Shown here: positions 1 through 9,241 of the stretch, piece by piece
Layout of the letters: each line of letters begins with the position of its first letter
Numbering within the stretch: position 1 is the first letter of the stretch
Source: ZC4RG30 sp046347045
Lineage (GTDB): Bacteria > Pseudomonadota > Gammaproteobacteria > Steroidobacterales > Steroidobacteraceae
DNA: 64,000 nucleotides
Direction of reading: 5' to 3'
Assembly: GCA_046347045.1 (NCBI GenBank)
Contig: JAXMGX010000002.1
Location: 354,454-418,453, forward strand
Program-made: the position numbers and the translations under genes
The notes under the pieces: generated by a model
What the model was told of the DNA's origin: nothing
The model's input: the letters and a program-made list of their open reading frames with translations, nothing else
Database searches by the model: none

Positions 1-177
1 CAGCCACAGCAGCGGCACGTCGGGCGGCAGTACCTTCAGGAAGGCCACCAGATCGGCGCGGTCGCGCGGCATGAAGAAGATGTCGGCCGGCCCGCCCACA
101 TGCCACGAGGTGTGGCGCGACAGCGGCTCGCCGATGCGCACCCGCGACGCGAATTCCGGCGGCAGCGTGAAGCTCAT
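1..177 (-). CDS. murB: UDP-N-acetylenolpyruvoylglucosamine reductase, N-terminal part (cut by window edge)
   Basis: Only the first 59 codons are inside the window. They read as the start of MurB, the FAD enzyme that reduces UDP-GlcNAc-enolpyruvate to UDP-MurNAc in the cytoplasm. The segment HTSWHVGGPADIF (about residues 22-34) is the conserved opening of the FAD-binding domain. The ATG overlaps the murC stop in an ATGA arrangement, so the gene is the next member of the dcw operon and is probably translationally coupled. Identification rests on this short conserved stretch plus the standard murC-murB order. The substrate-binding domain lies outside the window. Confidence 0.85.
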   Translation of the reverse strand, partial: MSFTLPPEFASRVRIGEPLSRHTSWHVGGPADIFFMPRDRADLVAFLKVLPPDVPLLWL

Positions 178-1634
178 GAGGCGGCTCCGATGCCGCGCTG
201 CGCGAGTTGACCCGCCAGCTCGTGCGCCACGCCGCTGATGCTGCCCGCACCCATCATCGCGATCACATCCCCGGCGCGCAGCAATCCGGCCAGGCTGTCG
301 GCGATCTGCTCGACCTGCGGCACGAACACCGGTTCGACCTTGCCGCGGCCGCGCACCGCGCGGCACATGGCGCGCGCGTCGGCGCCCTCGATGGGCGCCT
401 CGCCGGCCGCATACACCTCGGTCACCAGCAGCGTGTCGGCTTCCGACAGCACGCGCGCGAAATCATCCATCAGATCGCGCGTGCGCGAATAGCGGTGCGG
501 CTGGAACACCAGCACGATGCGGCGACCGGCATAGGCCTGACGCAATGCATCCAGCGTCGCGGCGATCTCGGTGGGATGGTGGCCGTAGTCGTCGACGACG
601 GTGATGCCGGCGGCAGCGCCGGCGCATGCAACCTCGCCCACCACCTGCAACCGGCGGTCGATGCCTTGGAATTTCACCAGCGCCTGCTGGATGGCTGAAT
701 CGGCAATGCCAAGATCGGTGGCCACCGCGATTGCCGCCAGCGAATTGAGCACATTGTGCATGCCGGGCAGGTTCACCGTGACCGGCAGCGGATCGTGGCC
801 CTTGCGCAGCACGCTGAAGTGCGTGGAGGCGCCCGCACGGCGGATATCCACGGCGCGCACGTCGGCGTGTTCGGCGAGGCCGTAACTCACCATCGGTCGG
901 CCCACCTGCGGCAGCAGCGTGGCGAGCTCGGCGTCATCGGCACACAGCACTGCCAGGCCGTAAAACGGCAGGTTGTGCAGAAACTCCACGAAGCTCTGCC
1001 GCAGCTTCTGGAAATCGCCGCCATGCGTGCCCAGGTGATCGTTGTCGATGTTGGTGACGATGGCCACCATAGGCTGCAGGTGCAGGAACGAGGCATCGCT
1101 CTCATCGGCCTCGGCCACCAGGTACCGGCCCGCGCCCAGCCGCGCATTGGTGCCGGCGCTCTTCAGGCGGCCACCGATCACGAAGGTGGGGTCCTCGCCG
1201 CCTTCGGCCAGCACACTGGCCACGAGGCTGGTGGTGGTGGTCTTGCCATGCGTGCCGGCCACCGCGATGGCGTAGCGAAAACGCATCAGCTCGCCCAGCA
1301 TCTCGGCGCGCGGCACCACGGGGATGCGCGCCTCGAGCGCGGCGGCAACCTCGGGGTTCTCGCGATTGATGGCGGTGGACACCACCACCACGTCGGCGCC
1401 CTCGACGTTCGCCGCATCGTGACCCAGCATCACGCGCGCACCGAGCTGCGCCAGCCGCCGCGTCACGCCATTGGCCTTGATGTCGGAACCCTGCACTTCA
1501 TAGCCCAGGTTCAGCAGCACTTCGGCAATGCCGCCCATGCCGCTGCCACCGATGCCGATGAAGTGCACGCGATGGATGCGGCGCATGCCATCGTTGAGGC
1601 GGCGGTTGCGCTGCGTGGCCGAAGGCGCGTTCAT
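174..1634 (-). CDS. murC: UDP-N-acetylmuramate--L-alanine ligase
   Basis: MurC adds L-Ala to UDP-MurNAc, the first amino acid of the peptidoglycan stem, using ATP in the cytoplasm. The protein is 486 residues, normal for the family. It has an N-terminal Rossmann domain with HFIGIGGSGMGGIAEVL, the Mur-ligase P-loop AVAGTHGKTTTTS, and later VVDDYGHHPTEI and FQPHRYSRT in the C-terminal domain. I chose the ATG at 1634 (MNAPSATQ) because longer upstream reading has no Mur homology and runs into murG. A 43-bp gap separates it from murG, the largest gap within murG-murB. The stop overlaps the murB start. Confidence 0.97.
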   Translation of the reverse strand: MNAPSATQRNRRLNDGMRRIHRVHFIGIGGSGMGGIAEVLLNLGYEVQGSDIKANGVTRRLAQLGARVMLGHDAANVEGADVVVVSTAINRENPEVAAALEARIPVVPRAEMLGELMRFRYAIAVAGTHGKTTTTSLVASVLAEGGEDPTFVIGGRLKSAGTNARLGAGRYLVAEADESDASFLHLQPMVAIVTNIDNDHLGTHGGDFQKLRQSFVEFLHNLPFYGLAVLCADDAELATLLPQVGRPMVSYGLAEHADVRAVDIRRAGASTHFSVLRKGHDPLPVTVNLPGMHNVLNSLAAIAVATDLGIADSAIQQALVKFQGIDRRLQVVGEVACAGAAAGITVVDDYGHHPTEIAATLDALRQAYAGRRIVLVFQPHRYSRTRDLMDDFARVLSEADTLLVTEVYAAGEAPIEGADARAMCRAVRGRGKVEPVFVPQVEQIADSLAGLLRAGDVIAMMGAGSISGVAHELAGQLAQRGIGAAS

Positions 1635-1677
1635 GGCCTCACCATTGCGCAGCAGACCATGGGGTGCCGCGAATTCT

Positions 1678-2760
1678 TCATGCGGCCTCCGCCAGCAGGC
1701 AGGCCTGGTAGAGCTTGTCGGCCGCATCGACGCGGGCCACGGCGCGCGCGGCGCGCGCCATGTCGAGCAGCTCCGCGCGATCGCCGGCCAGCTCCTGCAC
1801 CAGCCCGGCCAGCGATTCACCCGTCAGCGTGGCGTCGGCGGCGCACACGGCCGCGCCGGCATCCACAAGGAATTGCGCGTTGTAGGTCTGGTGATCGTCC
1901 ACGGCATGCGGATACGGCACGAGCACCGCGCCAACGCCCGCGGCGGCCAGCTCGGCGATGGTCAATGCGCCGGCGCGGCAGATCACGAGGTCTGCCCATC
2001 CCAGCGCCTCGGCCATGTCGGCGATGAAGGCGGTCACCTCGCCCTGCACACCGGCGGCGGCGTAAGCCGCGCGCGCGGCGTCGACATGCTTCTCGCCCGC
2101 CTGATGACGCACGGTGCAGTGCAGACCGGCGGCGGCGAGCAGCGACAGCGCCTGCGGCACGGACTGATTCAGGCGCATGGCGCCGAGACTGCCGCCCACC
2201 ACCAGCAGCCGCAGCGGGCCGCTGCGACCGGCGAATCGTTCCTCCGGGCGCGGCAGCGCAGCGATGTCGGCGCGCACCGGATTGCCGATCAGACGTGCCT
2301 TGCGATTGCCGGCGAAGGCCGCGGGAAATGCGGTGAGCACCTCGCGCGCCAGATGCGACAGGCAACGATTGGTGAAGCCGGCGATGGCGTTCTGCTCGTG
2401 GATGAGCAGCGGCCTGCGGCACAGCCAGGCGGCAACACCGCCGGGGCCCGCGACGAAACCGCCCAGCCCCACCACCACGGCGGGACGATGGCGACGCACG
2501 ATGCGCAGCGCCTCCCACAGCGACCGACCGAGCATGAAGGGGGACTTCAGCAGCGATGCCAGGCCTTTCCCGCGCATGCCCGACACCGACAGCCACTCGA
2601 TGGCGAAGCCATCGGCCGGGACCACGCGCGCCTCGAGACCGCGTCGCGTGCCCAGCCAGATGACCTCGCGCGAATGCGCGCGCAGCACGCGCGCCAGCGC
2701 CAGCGCCGGGAACACGTGGCCGCCCGTGCCGCCCGCCATGATCATCACCGGGCCGCTCAT
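1678..2760 (-). CDS. murG: UDP-GlcNAc:lipid I GlcNAc transferase MurG
   Basis: MurG is the peripheral inner-membrane GT-B glycosyltransferase that converts lipid I to lipid II. The 360-residue protein opens with the signature AGGTGGHVFPALALA (about residues 8-22). It carries HEQNAIAGFTNR (about 120-131) and the C-terminal donor-site segment ICRAGALTIAEL. The ATG overlaps the ftsW stop by 4 bases (ATGA), which implies coupling with the flippase/polymerase gene that precedes it. Length and motif spacing are typical, with nothing truncated. Confidence 0.97.
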   Translation of the reverse strand: MSGPVMIMAGGTGGHVFPALALARVLRAHSREVIWLGTRRGLEARVVPADGFAIEWLSVSGMRGKGLASLLKSPFMLGRSLWEALRIVRRHRPAVVVGLGGFVAGPGGVAAWLCRRPLLIHEQNAIAGFTNRCLSHLAREVLTAFPAAFAGNRKARLIGNPVRADIAALPRPEERFAGRSGPLRLLVVGGSLGAMRLNQSVPQALSLLAAAGLHCTVRHQAGEKHVDAARAAYAAAGVQGEVTAFIADMAEALGWADLVICRAGALTIAELAAAGVGAVLVPYPHAVDDHQTYNAQFLVDAGAAVCAADATLTGESLAGLVQELAGDRAELLDMARAARAVARVDAADKLYQACLLAEAA

Positions 2761-3947
2761 TCCTCACCCGCCACGCGGCGCGTGCCGCTGGCCGAACCGC
2801 GCGTGCCCACGGCCACTTCATGGTGGATGCGCAGCACCACGCCGAACCAGGCCAGCGTCACCAGCAGGCTGCTGCGGCCATAGCTCATGAAGGGCAGCGT
2901 CAGGCCCTTGGTGGGCAGCACGCCCATGTTCACGCCGATGTTGATCATCGACTGCATGCCCACCCACAGCGCGAACGCGGCGGCCATGTATGACTGGAAC
3001 TTCATGCCGGCTTCCGACGCGCGACGCGCAATGGTCAGCACGCGCCAGACCAGCGCCAGGAACAGCAGCAGCGTCAGCAGCACGCCGGCCAGACCCAGCT
3101 CCTCCGCCAGCACCGCAAACAGGAAGTCGGTGTGCGCCTCCGGCAGATACGACAGCTTCTGCACGCTCTCGCCCAGGCCCACGCCGAACCACTGGCCGCG
3201 GCCGATGGCGATCAGCGACTGCGTGAGCTGGAAGCCGCTGTCGAAGGCATGCGACCAGGGATCCAGGAACGAGGTGAGCCGACGCATGCGATAGGCCGCC
3301 GACACCATCAAGAGGCCAAAGCCCGCGCCAGCGCCGATCACGCACACCAGCACCCACTTCAGTCGCGCGCCGGCGAGGAACAGCAGGCCGAAGGCCGTGA
3401 CGAACAGCACCGTGGCCGCGCCGAAGTCCGGCTCCAGCAGCAGCGCGCAGCAGAACCCAGCCGTCAGGCCCAGCGGCCGCAGCAGTCCGCCAAACGTCTC
3501 GCGCAGTTCCTTCTCGCGGCGCACCGCGTACGAAGCGATCCAGGTCAGCACGAAGATGCGCGCCACCTCGGAAGCCTGCAGGTTGAAACCCGCCAGACGC
3601 ACCCAGCGACGACTGCCGTTGACTTCGTGGCCGATGCCGGGAATCAGCACGGCCAGCAGCAGCAGTGCGGCGGCGAGCAGCAGCGGTGTCGCGAACTGCT
3701 GCAGCAGGCTGGTGGGCACCGCGCACAGCACGGCGGCCAGCACCGCACCCGCCAGCGCCAGGATGAGCTGGCTGCGCAGGTAGCTGAACGGATCGCCACC
3801 GCCATGCGCGGCGATGGAGATCGATGCCGAGGTCACCATCACGAGGCCAAACAGCAGTATCGACAGCACGATGCCGATCAGGAGCGGATCGAGCTTCAGA
3901 CCGCCATCGCGGCCGGTGCGCGGCAGATTGAGCGCAGTGCTGTTCAT
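2757..3947 (-). CDS. ftsW: Septal peptidoglycan glycosyltransferase FtsW (SEDS family)
   Basis: FtsW is the SEDS-family polymerase that works with FtsI at the division septum. The 396-residue protein has about ten hydrophobic segments and the family signature PTKGLTLPFMSYG near the C terminus. The first membrane segment starts near residue 22 (LLIGIVLSILLFGLVMVTSAS). I chose the ATG at 3947 because it overlaps the murD stop in ATGA form and gives a normal FtsW N terminus. Upstream in-frame sequence is murD read in another frame. It lies between murD and murG as in most dcw clusters. Confidence 0.96.
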   Translation of the reverse strand: MNSTALNLPRTGRDGGLKLDPLLIGIVLSILLFGLVMVTSASISIAAHGGGDPFSYLRSQLILALAGAVLAAVLCAVPTSLLQQFATPLLLAAALLLLAVLIPGIGHEVNGSRRWVRLAGFNLQASEVARIFVLTWIASYAVRREKELRETFGGLLRPLGLTAGFCCALLLEPDFGAATVLFVTAFGLLFLAGARLKWVLVCVIGAGAGFGLLMVSAAYRMRRLTSFLDPWSHAFDSGFQLTQSLIAIGRGQWFGVGLGESVQKLSYLPEAHTDFLFAVLAEELGLAGVLLTLLLFLALVWRVLTIARRASEAGMKFQSYMAAAFALWVGMQSMINIGVNMGVLPTKGLTLPFMSYGRSSLLVTLAWFGVVLRIHHEVAVGTRGSASGTRRVAGEE

Positions 3948-5272
3948 GCGGCGAGCTTCCTCACGGCCTCGGCGAACACTTCGCCGCGATGACCGTAGTC
4001 GCGGAACATGTCGAGGCTGGCACAGGCCGGCGACAGCAGCACCGTGTCGCCCGGCTGCGCGGTGCGGGCCGCAGCCACCACGGCAGCCTCGAGCGAGTCG
4101 CAGTGCTCCAGCTCGCACGCGCCCGCGAGCGCCGCGGCGATCGCCGGCGCATCGCGCCCGATCAACAGCGCGCGCCGCACCTTGCCGGCAAAGGCCGCGG
4201 CCAGCGGCCTGAAATCCTGGTTCTTGCCGTCGCCGCCGACGATCAGCAGCAGCGGGCCGGCAAAGCCGGCCACGGCGGCCAGCGTGGCGCCGACATTGGT
4301 GCCCTTGGAATCGTTGACGTAGCGCACGCCGCGCACATCGGCCACCCACGCGGTGCGGTGCGCGAGGCCCGGGAACTCGCGCAGCGCCTGCAGCATGCCC
4401 GCGCGCGCCAGTCCCAGCGCATCGCCCAGCGCCAGCGCGGCCAGCGCATTGGCGGCGTTGTGGTGGCCCACGATGCGCAGCTCGTCCATCGCCACGAGCT
4501 TCTCGCCGCGCGCGCACAGCCATTCGCGCCCGCCCTCGGCGCGCAGCACATAGTCGGCGCCCGATTCCGCGTGCAGCGAGAAGCTGGCGGTGCGCTGGCC
4601 CGGGCGGGCCATGGCCACGACACAGGCATCGTCGGCATTCACCACTGCCGTGTCGCAGCGCTCGAAGATGCGCGCCTTCGCTGCCGCGTAGCTGTCGACA
4701 TCGGCGTAGCGGTCCAGATGATCCGGCGTGACGTTCAGCACCGAGGCCGCGGCGAGCTGCAGCGAGTAGGTGGTTTCGAGCTGGTAGCTCGACAGCTCGA
4801 GCACGTACAGGTCGGCGGGCGCGCCCTCGAGCAGGTCCAGCGCCGGCGGCGCGAGATTGCCACCGGCGCGCGTGGTCAGCCCCGCACGCTGGCCCATCAG
4901 CGCCAGCAGCGAGGTCACCGTGCTCTTGCCATTGGTGCCGGTGATGCCCACGACGCGGCCTGGCCTTGCGCGGGCGAACAGTTCGATGTCGCCGATGACC
5001 GGCAGCCCGAGGCTGCGCGCGGCGATGAAGAAGGGATCAGCCTGCGACAGGCCGGGCGACGCCACCACATAGTCCACATCGGCGAGCAGCCCCACATCCA
5101 GACCACCCAGCGCGATGCGCAGTCCGGGCGCCAACGCCCGCAGTTCGGCGATGCCCGGCGGCGCGGCGCGCGTATCCGTGGCCGTCACCTTCCAGCCGCG
5201 CGCGAGCAGGTGGCGGATCACCGAGTGACCCGTCTTTCCCAGCCCGGCAACCACGGCGCGCGGTGTGTTCAT
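3944..5272 (-). CDS. murD: UDP-N-acetylmuramoyl-L-alanine--D-glutamate ligase
   Basis: MurD adds D-Glu to UDP-MurNAc-L-Ala. The protein is 442 residues. The N-terminal domain begins RAVVAGLGKTGHSV. The ATP-binding loop is VVGITGTNGKSTVTSLLALM (about residues 102-121). The central domain shows LNVTPDHLDRY and HHNAANALAALALG, and the C-terminal domain VNDSKGTNVGAT and LLIVGGDGKNQDF. The ATG shares one base with the mraY stop (TGATG), and the stop overlaps the ftsW ATG. It is an ordinary member of the tightly packed operon. Confidence 0.97.
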   Translation of the reverse strand: MNTPRAVVAGLGKTGHSVIRHLLARGWKVTATDTRAAPPGIAELRALAPGLRIALGGLDVGLLADVDYVVASPGLSQADPFFIAARSLGLPVIGDIELFARARPGRVVGITGTNGKSTVTSLLALMGQRAGLTTRAGGNLAPPALDLLEGAPADLYVLELSSYQLETTYSLQLAAASVLNVTPDHLDRYADVDSYAAAKARIFERCDTAVVNADDACVVAMARPGQRTASFSLHAESGADYVLRAEGGREWLCARGEKLVAMDELRIVGHHNAANALAALALGDALGLARAGMLQALREFPGLAHRTAWVADVRGVRYVNDSKGTNVGATLAAVAGFAGPLLLIVGGDGKNQDFRPLAAAFAGKVRRALLIGRDAPAIAAALAGACELEHCDSLEAAVVAAARTAQPGDTVLLSPACASLDMFRDYGHRGEVFAEAVRKLAA

Positions 5273-6357
5273 CAGCGCACCTTCAACGTGGCGAGACCCG
5301 CCAGCACCAGCAGCAGGCTGATGATCCAGAAGCGCACGATCACCTTCGGTTCGGCCCAGCCCTTGAGCTCGAAGTGATGGTGGATGGGCGCCATGCGGAA
5401 GATGCGCTTGCCGCGCAGCTTGAACGAGGCCACCTGCAGGATCACCGAGGCGGTCTCGAGCACGAAGATGCCGCCCATCAGCAGCACCACCACTTCCTGC
5501 CGCACGATCACCGACACGGCGCCCAGTGCGCCGCCCAGCGCCAGCGCGCCCACGTCGCCCATGAACACCTGCGCCGGATAGGTGTTGAACCACAGGAACC
5601 CGAGTCCCGCGCCCGACATCGCGCCGCAGAAGATGGCCACCTCGCCCGCCCCCGGCACGGCGGGAATGCCCAGGTACGGCGCGTAGATCGCATTGCCGCT
5701 GGCCCAGGCGAAGATGCCCAGACCCACCGCGACCATCACCGCCGGCATGATGGCGAGGCCGTCGAGCCCGTCGGTGAGGTTCACCGCGTTGCTCATGCCC
5801 ACGATCATCAGGTAGGTGAGCGCGATGTAGCTCGCCATGTTCAGCGGCAGCGCCACACTCTTGAAGAAGGGCACGATGAAGGTTGTTTCGGCGGGCGTTG
5901 CGGCCGTGTACCACAACGCAATGGCGGCACCGAGTCCCGCCACGGACAGCCACAGGTACTTCCAGCGCGCCGCCAGCCCCTTGCTGTTCTTCACCACCAG
6001 CTTCAGGTAGTCGTCGTAGAAGCCCACCAGGCCGCACAACAGCAGCACGCCGGTGACGATCCACACGTAGCGGTTGCGCAGGTCCGCCCACAGCAGCGTC
6101 GCGATCACTATCGAGACGATGATCAGCGTGCCGCCCATGGTCGGGGTGCCCGCCTTCTTCAGGTGCGTCTGCGGGCCGTCGTCACGCACCTGCTGCCCCA
6201 CCTGATAGCGCGACAGCCAGCGGATCATGCCGGGCCCGATCAGCAGCGAGATCAGCAGCGACGAGGCCACCGCCAGGATGGCGCGCAGCGTCAGGTACGA
6301 GAAGACGTTGAATCCCGAGTAGTGAACCGCGAGTTTTTCGGCCAGCCAGTACAGCAT
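5272..6357 (-). CDS. mraY: Phospho-N-acetylmuramoyl-pentapeptide transferase MraY
   Basis: MraY moves phospho-MurNAc-pentapeptide from UDP onto undecaprenyl phosphate, producing lipid I in the inner membrane. The 361-residue polytopic protein shows the diagnostic motifs MGGTLIIVS, VNLTDGLDGLA (catalytic Asp region) and APIHHHFELKGW. About ten membrane segments are visible. The ATG at 6357 was chosen because it shares a base with the murF stop (TGATG) and gives the standard MLYWLAE-type start. No irregularities are seen. Confidence 0.97.
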   Translation of the reverse strand: MLYWLAEKLAVHYSGFNVFSYLTLRAILAVASSLLISLLIGPGMIRWLSRYQVGQQVRDDGPQTHLKKAGTPTMGGTLIIVSIVIATLLWADLRNRYVWIVTGVLLLCGLVGFYDDYLKLVVKNSKGLAARWKYLWLSVAGLGAAIALWYTAATPAETTFIVPFFKSVALPLNMASYIALTYLMIVGMSNAVNLTDGLDGLAIMPAVMVAVGLGIFAWASGNAIYAPYLGIPAVPGAGEVAIFCGAMSGAGLGFLWFNTYPAQVFMGDVGALALGGALGAVSVIVRQEVVVLLMGGIFVLETASVILQVASFKLRGKRIFRMAPIHHHFELKGWAEPKVIVRFWIISLLLVLAGLATLKVR

Positions 6358-7724
6358 CAGTGCAGATCCCCGGCGCCGGCGCCCAGCGCAGTGACCACGC
6401 GCTCGAGCCGGTTGGAACGCGAACCCTTCACCAGCAGCGTCACCTCCGGGGTGAGCGCCGCATTCACCGCGCGCGACAGCGCCTCGGCTTCGGCAAACCA
6501 TTCGGCACCGGCGCCGAAGGCCTCCACGGCCAGTGTCGACAGCGGGCCCGTGGCGAACAGGCGCTGCACGCCGCGCGCACGCGCGTACTGGCCGATCTCG
6601 ATGTGGCTGGCGCGGGCATGATCGCCAAGTTCGCCCATGTCACCCATCACCAGCCACGGCCGGCCCGGCATGGCCACGAGCACATCGATGCCGGCGCGCA
6701 TGGAGCTGGGATTGGCGTTGTAGGAATCGTCGATGAGGCGCGCACCCTGTGCGGTGCGTCCGGGCTGCAACCTTCCGGCCACCGGCTGCATCGCGGCCAG
6801 GCCCGCAACCACATCGTCGAGCGTGGCGCCTGCCGACACCGCGGCCGCCGCGGCGGCCAGCGAATTGCGCAGATTGTGCTGGCCGCCCACGTTCAGGCGC
6901 ACCGCGCGCGTGCCCTGCGGCGCATGCAGCGTGTAGGTGGTGCGAAAACCGGCGTCGGTGAGTTCGCTCGACACGTCGGTGGCGCTGAAATCCGCGCCGG
7001 CGTCCACGCCGAAGGTGACCACGCGCGCGCGCGTCATGCCGCGCCACAGCCCGGCGTAGACATCGTCGGCGTTGATGATGGCCACGTCATCGGCATCGAG
7101 CCCCGCCACCATCTCGCCCTCGGCGCGCGCCACGCCATCGAGGTCGCCGAAACCCTCCAGGTGCTCGGCGCCGGCATTGGTGATCAATCCCACGTCCGGG
7201 CGCGCGATGCGCACCAGTTCGGCCACCTCGCCGGCGCGGTTGGCACCGATCTCGATCACGGCGCTGCGATGCTCGGCCGACAGCCGCAGCAGCGTCAGCG
7301 GCACGCCGATGTGATTGTTCAGGTTGCCGCGCGTGGCGAGACAGGGCCCGCGCCGGGCGAGGATGGCAGCCGTCATCTCCTTGACCGTGGTCTTGCCATT
7401 GCTGCCGGCCACGCCCACCACCACGCCGTCGAAGCGTTCGCGCCAACCACTTGCGGCAGCCGTGAGCGCAGCCTGTCCATCGGCAACTTCGATCAGCGGC
7501 AGGCTGCTGCCTGGCATGGGGCGATCGACGACTGCGGCGATGGCGCCGGCGGCGGCGGCAGCGTCGACGAAATCATTGCCGTCGAAGCGCGGTCCGCGCA
7601 GCGCCAGGTAGATCTCGCCATCGCGCAGTGCACGGGTGTCGGTACCGACGCCCGTGTAGGCATGGTCCTCGCCCTTGAACGAGCCACCGCACAGAGCGGC
7701 GAAATCGCGCAGCGTGCGAATCAT
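6357..7724 (-). CDS. murF: UDP-N-acetylmuramoyl-tripeptide--D-alanyl-D-alanine ligase
   Basis: MurF attaches D-Ala-D-Ala to the UDP-MurNAc tripeptide, completing the pentapeptide. The protein is 455 residues. Its ATP loop is VAGSNGKTTVKEMTAAIL (about residues 108-125). It also has RGNLNNHIGVPLTLL, AVIEIGANRAGEV, LIDDSYNANPSSMRA and VMGDMGELG, all characteristic of MurF. The ATG at 7724 overlaps the murE stop (ATGA). The stop overlaps the mraY start by one base, so translation of murE-murF-mraY is probably coupled. Confidence 0.97.
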   Translation of the reverse strand: MIRTLRDFAALCGGSFKGEDHAYTGVGTDTRALRDGEIYLALRGPRFDGNDFVDAAAAAGAIAAVVDRPMPGSSLPLIEVADGQAALTAAASGWRERFDGVVVGVAGSNGKTTVKEMTAAILARRGPCLATRGNLNNHIGVPLTLLRLSAEHRSAVIEIGANRAGEVAELVRIARPDVGLITNAGAEHLEGFGDLDGVARAEGEMVAGLDADDVAIINADDVYAGLWRGMTRARVVTFGVDAGADFSATDVSSELTDAGFRTTYTLHAPQGTRAVRLNVGGQHNLRNSLAAAAAAVSAGATLDDVVAGLAAMQPVAGRLQPGRTAQGARLIDDSYNANPSSMRAGIDVLVAMPGRPWLVMGDMGELGDHARASHIEIGQYARARGVQRLFATGPLSTLAVEAFGAGAEWFAEAEALSRAVNAALTPEVTLLVKGSRSNRLERVVTALGAGAGDLH

Positions 7725-9241
7725 GCCGCACCGCCCCGGGCGACACCGTCGCGCGCCGCGGCGGCCAGCGCCGCGCGCACCTCGGCCTGGTCGCTGAACG
7801 GCCGCTGCTCGCTGCCGACGATCTGCACCGACTCGTGGCCCTTGCCGGCGACCAGCACCACATCGCCGGCGCGTGCGTCGCGCACGGCGGCAGCGATGGC
7901 CGCACGGCGATCCCGCTGCACCGACACCGGCGTGGCGCTGCCGGCGCAACCGGCGAGGATGTCAGCCACGATGGCATCGCCGGCTTCGGTGCGCGGGTTG
8001 TCGTCGGTGAGCACCACCCCATCGGCGCCGCGCGCGGCAATGGCGCCCATCTGCGGCCGCTTGCCGCGATCGCGATCACCGCCGCAGCCGAACACCACCA
8101 CCAGCCTGCCGCTGCAGTGGCGGCGCAGCACCTGCAGCGCCTTGCCCAGCGCATCGGGCGTGTGCGCGTAGTCCACCACCACCAGCGGTCCGCCGGCGCG
8201 CGTCAGCACCTCGAGCCTGCCGGAAGGCGGCGTCAATGCGCCCAGCGCGGCAACCGCGCGCGACAGCGCGATGCCGCTGCCAAGCAGCACGGCCAGCACC
8301 GCCAGCACATTGTCCACGTTGAATTCGCCCAGCAGGCGCGTCGCCACCTCGGCGTCGCCGAAGCTCGAGGTCAGCGCGAAGCGCGTGCCCGCGGCATCGA
8401 AGTGCACGGCATGGGCCTGGACGAAGCGACCCCGCGGCACACCGCCCGTCTGCCGCGTGCAGGCGATGCGGTCGGCGAAAGCCGGCCGCGCAGCAAGCTC
8501 CGCGCCGAAGGCGTCATCCACATTGAACACGCGCAGCCGCACGTCATCACGTTCGAACAGGCTGGCCTTGGCCGCGCCATAACGCTGCATGTCGCCGTGG
8601 AAATCCAGGTGATCGCGGGTGAGGTTGGTGAACACCGCCGCGTCGAAATGCACATGATTCACGCGACCCTGCGCAAGACCATGCGAGGAAACCTCCATCG
8701 CCGTCTTGCGCGCCCCGCGCGTGGCGAAGTCCGCGAGCTGCCGCTGCACGGTCACCGCGTCGGGCGTCGTCATCTCGCCGGCGGCGAGCTCGCCGCCGAA
8801 GGCCGCACCCAGCGTGCCCAGGTATGCCGCCGGCAGGTCGCAGGCCGACAGCGCCTGCGCCAGCAGCCAGGCGCAGGTCGTCTTGCCATTGGTGCCGGTG
8901 ACGCCCACCACATCGAGCCGTCGCGAGGGCGAGGCGAAGAAGCGATCGGCGATGAGGCTGGCGCGTTCGGTGAGGCGTGGCACTTCGGCCAGCACGATGT
9001 CGGACTCGAAGCGCGGCGGCTGCCGCGCGCCATCCGTCTCCCAGACGATCGCGGCGGCGCCGCGGCGCGCCACGTCGGCCGCGAAGTCCAGTCCGTGACG
9101 GCGTTCGCCGCGGAGGGCGAGAAAAGCGCCGCCAGGCCGAACCTGGCGGCTGTCCAACGTCACGTCTGTCAGCGATACATCCCGCGGCACACTCGCGATG
9201 CCCGCGAGCAGCGAACCCAGCGACACGCCAGCCGCGCTCAA
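7721..9241 (-). CDS. murE: UDP-N-acetylmuramoyl-L-alanyl-D-glutamate--2,6-diaminopimelate ligase
   Basis: MurE adds the third stem residue. The 506-residue protein carries the ATP loop VTGTNGKTTCAWLLAQAL, the carbamylated-Lys region around GARKTAMEVSSHGLAQGRV, and VVVDYAHTPDAL. The C-terminal motif VVLTDDNPRTE contains DNPR, which in this family marks the meso-diaminopimelate enzyme rather than the lysine-adding one. The ATG overlaps the ftsI stop (ATGA). Length is slightly above the E. coli enzyme and nothing is missing. Confidence 0.96.
   Translation of the reverse strand: MSAAGVSLGSLLAGIASVPRDVSLTDVTLDSRQVRPGGAFLALRGERRHGLDFAADVARRGAAAIVWETDGARQPPRFESDIVLAEVPRLTERASLIADRFFASPSRRLDVVGVTGTNGKTTCAWLLAQALSACDLPAAYLGTLGAAFGGELAAGEMTTPDAVTVQRQLADFATRGARKTAMEVSSHGLAQGRVNHVHFDAAVFTNLTRDHLDFHGDMQRYGAAKASLFERDDVRLRVFNVDDAFGAELAARPAFADRIACTRQTGGVPRGRFVQAHAVHFDAAGTRFALTSSFGDAEVATRLLGEFNVDNVLAVLAVLLGSGIALSRAVAALGALTPPSGRLEVLTRAGGPLVVVDYAHTPDALGKALQVLRRHCSGRLVVVFGCGGDRDRGKRPQMGAIAARGADGVVLTDDNPRTEAGDAIVADILAGCAGSATPVSVQRDRRAAIAAAVRDARAGDVVLVAGKGHESVQIVGSEQRPFSDQAEVRAALAAAARDGVARGGAA

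Noticed and set aside
756..2027. Plus-strand frames of several hundred codons opposite murC, murG, murE and ftsI
   Set aside because: High GC removes stop codons from antisense frames. The proteins are His/Gln/Arg/Ala-rich, and the minus frames are unmistakable Mur ligases and PBP3.
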